From: DASPXY01 sp038227745
Lineage (GTDB): Bacteria; Planctomycetota; Planctomycetia; Gemmatales; Gemmataceae
DNA length: 5,286 bases
Assembly (NCBI GenBank): GCA_038227745.1
Contig: JBBRPS010000706.1
Location: forward strand, 1-5,286
Direction of reading: 5' to 3'
In this document: positions 1 through 4,798 of the stretch, one piece after another
Position numbering within the stretch: the first letter of the stretch is position 1
Layout: the number at the start of each line of letters is the position of its first letter
Position numbers and translations under genes: made by a program
Notes under the pieces: generated by a model
What the model saw: only the letters and a program-made list of their open reading frames with translations
The model's database searches: none
Told to the model about the DNA's origin: nothing

Positions 1-705
1 GTAGGTCAGCAGCGACATCGGCCCGATTTGCCCCGGGCGGTGGCACTCCTGGCAGTTCTTCTGCAGGATGCGGGCGACGTGCTTCGCGTAGGTGACGGTC
101 GCGGCGGCCTGGGCGCGGGCGGGCCGGCCGATCAGGCAGCCCGCCACCGGCGTCGCCGCCTGCTTCACGGCCTTGCCGGCGAGCACCTCGTTGAGGGCCT
201 CGACCAAATCGTGCCGCGTGGGTTGGGGGCGATGATAGCCGATGCCGAACTGGTCGTCGATGCGCCCCTGGTAGCGGACCTTGCGCTCGCCGTCCAGGAC
301 GAACGCCTCGGGAGTGCGGCGGGCGCCGAAGCGGTCGGCGACGGCGGCCCCCGTGTCGAGCAGCACGGGGAACGAAATGACGTACGTCTTGCGGTGCTCG
401 GCGATGTCGCGCGGGTTGTCCTGGTGGTTGGCGTTGATGCCGAGGAACTGCACGCCGCGCGGCGCGAACTCCTTTTGGAGTTCGGCGAGGCGCGGCAGGA
501 AGGCGTTGTTGATCGGGCACTGGGTGCCGACGAAGATCACGACGACCGCCTTCTTGTCCCTGAAGTCGGCGAGAGAGACGGCCTTGCCGTCGGTGTCCTT
601 GAGGGTGAAGTTCGCGACGGCCTTGCCCGCGCCGGCGGCGGATACCGCCGGGGACAGAGCCGCTGCACAAAGGGAAGTCAAGAGGACGGCTCGATAGTGC
701 TTCAT
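1..705 (-). CDS. Exported redoxin / c-type heme protein, N-terminal part (3' end outside window)
   Basis: The reading frame is open to the left edge, giving 235 codons from the start. Residues 1-23 look like a Sec signal peptide (MKHYRAVLL, hydrophobic core, cleavage near VSA). Residues ~27-176 are a thioredoxin-fold AhpC/TSA-like redoxin domain: strand VVVIFVG, single active-site-like Cys63 in TQCPIN, and a cis-Pro motif at T131-P132 followed by a VLDG strand. A linker with Cys190 (AGCLI) leads to a heme c motif CQECH (Cys218, Cys221, His222), and the fragment ends at LLTY. It is clearly paralogous to the complete gene at 2678-4585, with the same domain order and matching key residues. By that homology the missing part probably contains the MPPW heme ligand region and possibly a copper monooxygenase module, but this cannot be seen. 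The start at 705 is preferred over the in-frame ATG at 720 because AGGAG (717-713) lies 7 nt upstream of it. The probable location is the periplasm or cell surface. Redox activity is inferred and the substrate is unknown. Confidence 0.9.
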   Translation of the reverse strand, partial: MKHYRAVLLTSLCAAALSPAVSAAGAGKAVANFTLKDTDGKAVSLADFRDKKAVVVIFVGTQCPINNAFLPRLAELQKEFAPRGVQFLGINANHQDNPRDIAEHRKTYVISFPVLLDTGAAVADRFGARRTPEAFVLDGERKVRYQGRIDDQFGIGYHRPQPTRHDLVEALNEVLAGKAVKQAATPVAGCLIGRPARAQAAATVTYAKHVARILQKNCQECHRPGQIGPMSLLTY

Positions 706-712
706 TGCATCA

Positions 713-717
713 CTCCT
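713..717 (-). promoter_or_regulatory. Ribosome binding site deciding the start at 705
   Basis: AGGAG on the minus strand with a 7-nt spacer to ATG at 705. The alternative in-frame ATG at 720 would leave this motif inside the coding sequence and has no comparable motif of its own, so the start at 705 is chosen. Confidence 0.6.
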
Positions 718-727
718 CATTCAAAGC

Positions 728-790
728 AATAGAACGCGGAGGACGCGGATCGGTCAGGATCCGGCCAATCCGCGTCCTCCGCGTTCTATT
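728..790. repeat. Perfect 23-bp inverted repeat with 17-nt loop (IR1)
   Basis: Arms 728-750 and 768-790 are exact reverse complements, for example ATAGAACGCGGAGGACGCGG against its complement. The loop is 751-767. In the direction of transcription the stem begins 7 nt after the TGA of the protease-PDZ gene (798-800) and ends 22 nt before the ATG of the redoxin gene. The RNA would form a very stable GC-rich hairpin. After the stem comes GCTTTGAATG rather than a U-run, so it is not a textbook intrinsic terminator. It could be a terminator of another kind, an mRNA-stabilising or processing hairpin, or a dispersed palindromic repeat. The inverted repeat is certain; its function is not. Confidence 0.95.
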
Positions 791-797
791 CTTTCGC

Positions 798-1592
798 TCA
801 CAACCCAGGCTGGACGTTGACGGTCAGCTCCATCTCCTTGCCGTCGCGGCGAATGCCGATGCGGGCCGCGGTGCCCGGACGCACCTCGCTCGCAGCGCGG
901 AAGGTGTCCACGACGCTGTCGGTCCAGCGGCCGTGGAGCGTCAGGAGGCGGTCGCCGGCCTTCAGGCCTGCCGCGGCGGCCGGGCCGCCGACGACCACGG
1001 TCGTCACGTCCACGCCCGCCGCCTCATCGCCGCCCTTCTTGCCCACCTGGAAGCCCCACACCCCCGCCGAGGCCACCACCTTCTTGCCGTCCTTGGAGCC
1101 GAACAGGGTCATGCTCATCATCTTCGCCATCAGGTCGGCCGGCTGGTATTTCGTCGGCACGAACGTCAACTGCTTCGCCTGGTAGTCGATCGTGACCTTG
1201 TAGCGTGCGAAAAACGAGAAGCCGACGATCCCATCGACCGGCCCGAGGACCTTGCTCACCAGGGACACCGTCGGGTGGTCCATGATGGTCACCGGCACAT
1301 CCCTGGCCTCGAGCGTGCCGACTTGCAGCGTCTTCGCCTTGGCCTGGCGGAGGACGTTCCGCTTGTCCTTCGACAGGCCCGCGGCGCGGGCGACCTTGTT
1401 GTTTATCAGCGTGATTGGCGCCCCGGTGTCGAAGATCAGGGCGAACGGCCCCTCGCCGTTGACTTTGACCGGGACCGTGAAGTGCCTCGACTTGAGCAGG
1501 GTGATGGGCACCGTGACGGGCTTGGCGGCCTCGTCGGCGCGGCCGGCGGCGGCGAATAGGAGCAGGCAGACGGCTGTCGTAAAGCGCTTCAT
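798..1592 (-). CDS. Exported retropepsin-like aspartic protease with C-terminal PDZ domain (second of tandem pair)
   Basis: Complete, 264 aa. Residues 1-19 are a Sec signal peptide (MKRFTT, LLLFAAA, cleavage near GRA). Residues ~28-146 match clan AA aspartic proteases: FALIFDTGAP with catalytic Asp55 in D55-T56-G57, then the downstream hydrophobic-Gly element DGIVG (120-124) and a RYKVTIDY strand. Only one DTG is present, so as in retropepsins a dimer would be needed for a full active site. Residues ~176-262 form a PDZ domain, with a degenerate binding-loop region near VWGFQVG and the usual AAGLKAGDRLL core at 207-217. The protein is paralogous to the gene immediately upstream (1594-2526), from whose stop codon it is separated by one base. 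A G-rich Shine-Dalgarno inside the upstream gene's end suggests coupled translation. Expected location is periplasmic or envelope. The substrate is unknown, and proteolysis is inferred from motif only. Confidence 0.9.
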   Translation of the reverse strand: MKRFTTAVCLLLFAAAGRADEAAKPVTVPITLLKSRHFTVPVKVNGEGPFALIFDTGAPITLINNKVARAAGLSKDKRNVLRQAKAKTLQVGTLEARDVPVTIMDHPTVSLVSKVLGPVDGIVGFSFFARYKVTIDYQAKQLTFVPTKYQPADLMAKMMSMTLFGSKDGKKVVASAGVWGFQVGKKGGDEAAGVDVTTVVVGGPAAAAGLKAGDRLLTLHGRWTDSVVDTFRAASEVRPGTAARIGIRRDGKEMELTVNVQPGL

Positions 1593-1593
1593 G

Positions 1594-2526
1594 TCACAGG
1601 CCCTCCCCGGCAGTCACCTTGAGTTCCAGGGTCTTCTCGCCGCGCCGGACGGTGAAGTGGACTGTCTGGCCCGCCGTGGCGCGGGCGGCGTGCCGGAGGA
1701 CGTCGGCGCTGCGCTTGACCTCCTTGCCCTGCACCTCCTCGACCCGGTCGCCGGCGCGGAGGCCGGCCTTCGCGGCGGGCGTCTTCGGCAGCACCGCTTT
1801 GATGGTCACCGCCCCGTCCTTCTCCGCCAGCTCCACGCCCAGGAAGCCGCGCGGCGATGGCGGGACCGCGGGCTTGAAGCCGTACAGCACGGCCGCCGCC
1901 TTCATGAAGGCGCCCATCCCCTCGAGCTGCTCCTGGTTGGCATCCTTCACCGGCCCCAGGCGCACAGGCGGCGGCGGCTTGAAATCCAGCTCGGTCCAGA
2001 CCATGCGGTTGCGGGTCAGGTCGAGCTCGATGCGGTAGTGGGCGAGCAGCGTATAGCCGATCATGCCGTGCAGCTCCTCGCCGGGCATGCCCATGGCGTT
2101 CATACCCTCGATCTGGAAGGGCGTCTCGACGATGGCCTGCATCTTGAGCTGGCTGGCGCCGCCCTCGAGGTCGAAGCGGTCGAGCGTGACGGCGTAGCCG
2201 CGCTTCTTGCCCTTCTTGTCCTTGTTCTCCTTCTCGGGCGTTGGTTTCGCGTCCTGCGGGGGAGTCAGGCCGGCTTTTTCCGCGGCCGGGACGGAGATGA
2301 AGATCATGGGCGCGCCGGTGTCCACGATGAAGTTGAAGGGGCCTTTGCCGTTGATCTTGGCCCGCACCATGATGTGCTGCGTGCCGGTCAGGCGGTAGGG
2401 GATCTGATAGGTCTTGCCCTTGTCCGCGGCGGCGGGCGGCGTGTCCTTCGCCGCGGGCGGGTCGGCCCACAGGGGGGGCGCCAGGCACAGCGCGACGAGG
2501 GCGAGGAGTGGCCAGCGTGATTTCAT
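1594..2526 (-). CDS. Exported retropepsin-like aspartic protease with C-terminal PDZ domain (first of tandem pair)
   Basis: Complete, 310 aa from the ATG at 2526. Signal peptide ~1-21 (MKSRW, LLALVALCLAPPLW, then A-DPP), followed by a Pro/Ala-rich linker. The aspartic protease domain spans ~40-180: FNFIVDTGAP with catalytic Asp69 in D69-T70-G71, and LHGMIGYTLLAHYRIELDL (152-170) as the second conserved element. Between them is a Lys/Glu-rich insert (~94-109, PEKENKDKKGKK) that the downstream paralogue lacks. A PDZ domain follows at ~226-306, with carboxylate-binding-loop candidate GFLGVELA (227-234) and AAKAGLRAGDRV (251-262). A frame extension to a GTG at 2580 exists but is rejected: GGAG sits 7 nt before the ATG at 2526, and the signal peptide begins there. 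A TATAAT box lies ~63 nt upstream of the start. Substrate unknown. Confidence 0.9.
   Translation of the reverse strand: MKSRWPLLALVALCLAPPLWADPPAAKDTPPAAADKGKTYQIPYRLTGTQHIMVRAKINGKGPFNFIVDTGAPMIFISVPAAEKAGLTPPQDAKPTPEKENKDKKGKKRGYAVTLDRFDLEGGASQLKMQAIVETPFQIEGMNAMGMPGEELHGMIGYTLLAHYRIELDLTRNRMVWTELDFKPPPPVRLGPVKDANQEQLEGMGAFMKAAAVLYGFKPAVPPSPRGFLGVELAEKDGAVTIKAVLPKTPAAKAGLRAGDRVEEVQGKEVKRSADVLRHAARATAGQTVHFTVRRGEKTLELKVTAGEGL
1601..1608 (-). promoter_or_regulatory. Shine-Dalgarno for the downstream protease gene, embedded in the upstream gene
   Basis: GGGGAGGG on the minus strand lies within the last codons of the 1594-2526 gene, 8 nt before the ATG at 1592. The TGA (1596-1594), a single C, then ATG arrangement places termination and initiation within one ribosome footprint, which favours translational coupling of the two paralogues. 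Confidence 0.6.
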
Positions 2527-2533
2527 GGAGGAA

Positions 2534-2537
2534 CTCC
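2534..2537 (-). promoter_or_regulatory. Ribosome binding site deciding the start at 2526
   Basis: GGAG on the minus strand, 7 nt before the ATG at 2526. It supports this start over the longer in-frame GTG at 2580, which would add 18 residues ahead of an otherwise normal signal peptide. Confidence 0.55.
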
Positions 2538-2588
2538 GGCGGACGAGCGACACAGGGGGACGCAGTCGGTCCCGGGACACGATGGGGT

Positions 2589-2594
2589 ATTATA
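2589..2594 (-). promoter_or_regulatory. Candidate -10 box (TATAAT) for the tandem protease pair
   Basis: An exact TATAAT on the minus strand within an AT-rich island (TGCTATATAATACC) in otherwise GC-rich DNA. It lies between the inverted repeat at 2603-2667 and the gene start at 2526. A transcript would begin near 2582, giving a leader of roughly 55 nt. At the usual 17-bp spacing the -35 position falls at 2617-2612, which reads ACCGCG and does not resemble TTGACA. That position is also inside the inverted repeat. The box is visible; promoter activity is inferred. Confidence 0.4.
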
Positions 2595-2602
2595 TAGCAA
2601 AC

Positions 2603-2667
2603 CCGTTTAGCCGCGGTTCGCAGAACCGCGCTCGGCGAACGCGGTTCTGCGAACCGCGGCTAAACGG
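2603..2667. repeat. Perfect 28-bp inverted repeat, each arm itself palindromic (IR2)
   Basis: Arms 2603-2630 and 2640-2667 are exact reverse complements around a 9-nt loop (CTCGGCGAA). Each arm also contains its own small hairpin: CGCGGTT-CGCAG-AACCGCG at 2612-2630 and CGCGGTT-CTGCG-AACCGCG at 2640-2658. The DNA can therefore fold as one long stem or as two adjacent short hairpins. It begins 10 nt after the stop codon (2680-2678) of the copper monooxygenase fusion gene. No T-tract follows on the minus strand (GGTTTGCTATATAAT). The layout resembles an inverted pair of REP units (BIME). A role as terminator or 3'-end stabiliser is equally possible. Confidence 0.95.
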
Positions 2668-2677
2668 ACGGCCCGGG

Positions 2678-4585
2678 TCAGCGCGCCCCAGTGTTCTTCG
2701 CCTTCCCCCACATCACCAGCGGCAGCGACTGCCCGCGCCCCGCCGAGGTACCGCCGAGGAAGATGAAACACATCTCATTCGTCGTCTGCTCGCCAAACGT
2801 CACCCGCCGCGGCGGGTCGAACGGATTGTTCGGGTTCTTGGCGCTGTTGTCGTAGATCGCCTCGACATCGAGCCGCGTCCCCTTTTTCAGGCGCACCGGC
2901 TCCTTGAAGAAGTACGTCTCCTGCCAGTTGTAGTCCCACGCGCGGATGCCCAGCAGCACCCGCGCCGGGCCGTCGGGCGGCGTCATCGTCACCTTGATCT
3001 CCTTGCCGAGCAGGTGCATGTGCGCCATCACCGAGTGCAGCGTGCAGTCGGCGGTCGCCCAGACGCTGCCCTTGAGCGGGAAGCGTTCGACCTTCGGCGG
3101 GATCGCGAAGAAGAAGCCGCCCGAGATCACCCCGCCCTGGTACGGCCGCTCCGGCGCCTTCTTCGCGAAGTACAGGCCGATCGACGTCCGGTCCTTCTCC
3201 AGCCGGCCATTGCGGTGGTAGTGCATCTGCATCACGACATCGGACCCCTTCGTGAGCTTCATGCCGGTGCCTGCCGGCAGGAAGCGCGGCACCTGCCCCG
3301 GCGCCCAGCCGCCCAGGCCGGCGCTCGGCAGGAAGCCGACGCCCATCGACGTCGAATAGCCGGGGCCTTTATCCAGCTCGCCCGGGCCGTGGGGGTCGGG
3401 CGCCTTCGGCGGCGCCGACTGCGCCTGCTTCTCCAGGCGGCGGGCGGTGCCGCTCGTGTCCACGAAGATCAGGTTGTGATGCACGACGCGCGGGTTGCCG
3501 GGGCGCACCTCGATCGCGGTCACCCACCGATCCTCGGTCAGGCCGGTCGGCAGCACGATGCAGCGGAAGACGTCGCGGCCGCTCGGTCCGAGCTGGAAGT
3601 CGGCCGGCATGGTCAGGACGAGGTCGGGCTTGCCGAGCTGCCAGCCCTCGGGGAACTTCGCGGGCGGCGGCGCCTCCTTCGGATCACCCGCGGGCGTGTT
3701 GCCGTCTACCCAGGCGGCCAGCGTGGCGATCTCCTTGTCCGACAGCTTGCGCTCGCCGTGGAACGGCAGGCCCTCGGCCGGCTTCCACGGCGGCATGACG
3801 CGCCGCTGCGTGAAGTCCTTGATGTCGCTGGCCCAGTTGACGGCCTGGCGGTAGGTCAGCAGCGCGAACGGCCCGGCCTCGCCGGGGCGGTGGCAGCTCT
3901 GGCAGTTCTTCTGCAGGATCGGCAGCACGTCGCGGTGATAGGTCACCGTCCCGGCCCTGGCGGCGGCCTTCGCCTCGCGCGGGATGCTGCAGCCGATGGC
4001 CTCGGTCGCGGAGACGCTGATGGGCCGGCCGGAGACGATCTCGCTGAGCACCTGGCGCAGGTCCTGGCTATCGACCTGCGGATTCTTCTTCAGGCGTGCG
4101 GCGTAGCCGTTGTCGATGCGGCCGCGGTAGCGCAGGACGTGGTTGCCGTCGAGCACGAACACCTCCGGCGTGACCTCCGCCATGACGGCGTCGGCGGCGG
4201 TGAGGCCGCGGTCGAGATAGACGGGGAAGGGAAGGTTGTAGTCGCGCGCGAGCCTGGCGACCTGGGCCGGCGTCTCGTCCTGGTTGGTGGTCAGGCCGAG
4301 GAAGGCCACGCCCTGCTTGCCGAACTCGGCGGCCATGTCCGCCAGCGGCTGCGAGTAGCTGGTCGAGACGGGGCAGTCGAACGACAGGAAGACGAGGACG
4401 ACCGCCTTCTTGCCCTTGAGGTCGTGCAGCGCGGTGGCCTTGCCCACGGCGTCCTTGAAGGTGACATTGGCGATCTTCTTGCCGACGTTGGCAGTCGAGG
4501 GGCCGTCGGCGTTGACGGCGCCGGCCAGCGCCACGAGGGCGGCGGCCGCCAGGAGCAGGCTCCTGGGGGGGGTACTCGGTCGCAT
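2678..4585 (-). CDS. Exported redoxin - cytochrome c - copper type II monooxygenase (PHM-like) fusion protein
   Basis: Complete, 635 aa. Signal peptide ~1-26 (LLLAAAALVALAGAVNA). Redoxin/thioredoxin-fold domain ~32-185: VVLVFLSFDCPVS with a lone Cys71 (no CXXC), cis-Pro at T139-P140, then VFVLDG. Linker Cys199 (IGCSI). Heme c segment ~213-300: CQSCH (Cys228, Cys231, His232) and RRVMPPW with Met264 as likely distal ligand, then LSDKEIATLAAWVDG. From ~318 to the end it matches copper type II ascorbate-dependent monooxygenases (peptidylglycine/dopamine beta-monooxygenase fold). The copper ligands appear complete by motif: His369-His370 (VVHHNLIF) and His455 (MQMHYH) for one site, and His522/His524 (AHMHLLGKE) plus Met605 (NEMCFIF) for the other. 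By family knowledge this module hydroxylates C-H bonds with O2 and an external electron donor. The fused heme could supply electrons, which is inference. Start: AAGGAG at 4595-4590, 4 nt before the ATG. The substrate is unknown and the likely location is extracytoplasmic. Confidence 0.92.
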   Translation of the reverse strand: MRPSTPPRSLLLAAAALVALAGAVNADGPSTANVGKKIANVTFKDAVGKATALHDLKGKKAVVLVFLSFDCPVSTSYSQPLADMAAEFGKQGVAFLGLTTNQDETPAQVARLARDYNLPFPVYLDRGLTAADAVMAEVTPEVFVLDGNHVLRYRGRIDNGYAARLKKNPQVDSQDLRQVLSEIVSGRPISVSATEAIGCSIPREAKAAARAGTVTYHRDVLPILQKNCQSCHRPGEAGPFALLTYRQAVNWASDIKDFTQRRVMPPWKPAEGLPFHGERKLSDKEIATLAAWVDGNTPAGDPKEAPPPAKFPEGWQLGKPDLVLTMPADFQLGPSGRDVFRCIVLPTGLTEDRWVTAIEVRPGNPRVVHHNLIFVDTSGTARRLEKQAQSAPPKAPDPHGPGELDKGPGYSTSMGVGFLPSAGLGGWAPGQVPRFLPAGTGMKLTKGSDVVMQMHYHRNGRLEKDRTSIGLYFAKKAPERPYQGGVISGGFFFAIPPKVERFPLKGSVWATADCTLHSVMAHMHLLGKEIKVTMTPPDGPARVLLGIRAWDYNWQETYFFKEPVRLKKGTRLDVEAIYDNSAKNPNNPFDPPRRVTFGEQTTNEMCFIFLGGTSAGRGQSLPLVMWGKAKNTGAR

Positions 4586-4635
4586 GGGACTCCTTCGGGG
4601 TGATGGATCAACGCTCGGCGTGGGTCGCGCGCCTC

Positions 4636-4645
4636 AATAATTACT
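4636..4645 (-). promoter_or_regulatory. AT-rich patch, weak promoter candidate for the fusion gene
   Basis: TAATTATTGA on the minus strand is the only AT-rich patch in the leader between the palindrome at 4695-4786 and the start at 4585. It does not match the -10 consensus well, and no convincing -35 is visible. It is listed because the gene needs a promoter if the palindrome upstream ends the preceding transcript. Confidence 0.2.
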
Positions 4646-4694
4646 CACTCCGTGCCGGGCTGGTTTCAGTGTAGCGCGGCTCGTCAAGCCCACC

Positions 4695-4786
4695 CGTACT
4701 GTGGGGCAAGTTGTCAACTTGCCTCGGCGACGCAAGTTGTCAACTTGCCTCGGCGACGGCAAGTTGACAACTTGCCCCACAGTACG
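4695..4786. repeat. 29-bp perfect inverted repeat containing three 19-bp palindromes (IR3)
   Basis: Outer arms 4695-4723 and 4758-4786 are exact reverse complements. Inside are three copies of a 19-bp palindrome, GGCAAGTTGTCAACTTGCC: 4705-4723; 4731-4749 (first base C); and 4758-4776 (inverted, with central A). Their centres are 26 and 27 bp apart, separated by TCGGCGA(C). The element starts 12 nt after the stop codon (4801-4799) of the upstream gene and ends 109 nt before the fusion gene's ATG. No T-run follows. Possible roles are a terminator or 3'-end element, a BIME-like mobile palindrome cluster, or a multi-site operator for the fusion gene. The sequence alone does not decide between them. 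Confidence 0.95.
4706..4757. repeat. Two perfect tandem copies of a 26-bp unit
   Basis: 4706-4731 and 4732-4757 are identical 26-bp units, each a palindromic core plus the spacer TCGGCGAC. They lie within the larger inverted repeat. Exact identity suggests recent duplication by slippage or copying, and the copy number may vary between strains. Confidence 0.95.
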
Positions 4787-4798
4787 CGCCACCGACCC

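Noticed and set aside
28..732. Plus-strand open frame of 234 codons
   Set aside because: Antisense to the partial redoxin gene. Its translation has a low-complexity Val/Gly/Arg/Ala pattern, and the minus frame encodes a clear redoxin and CXXCH.
728..790. Classical rho-independent terminator
   Set aside because: The stem is long and GC-rich, but the minus-strand sequence after it is GCTTTGAATG with no U-run, so only the inverted repeat is reported and termination is left as a hypothesis.
1589..2488. Minus-strand open frame of 299 codons overlapping the first protease gene
   Set aside because: It is in a different frame from the DTG/PDZ protein, with Arg/Gly/Pro-rich translation and no motif, so it is a shadow.
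1252..2520. Plus-strand open frame of 422 codons
   Set aside because: Antisense to both protease-PDZ genes, with biased composition and no recognisable motif. The minus-strand frames carry signal peptides, DTG and PDZ motifs.
2527..2580. N-terminal extension of the first protease gene to the GTG at 2580
   Set aside because: It would put an Arg-rich 18-residue stretch ahead of a normal signal peptide and start almost at the predicted transcript start. GGAG with 7-nt spacing supports 2526.
2414..4603. Long plus-strand open frame of 729 codons
   Set aside because: It lies antisense over the redoxin-heme-copper fusion gene. Its translation is Arg/His/Ala/Gly-rich low-complexity with no domain, typical of a frame shadow in GC-rich DNA.
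4291..4611. Minus-strand open frame of 106 codons at the start of the fusion gene
   Set aside because: Ser/Arg/Pro-rich shadow in another frame. The true frame carries the signal peptide and redoxin strand.
4695..4786. CRISPR array
   Set aside because: Only two direct 26-bp units plus one inverted core. The spacers are 7-8 nt and nearly identical, unlike CRISPR spacers.
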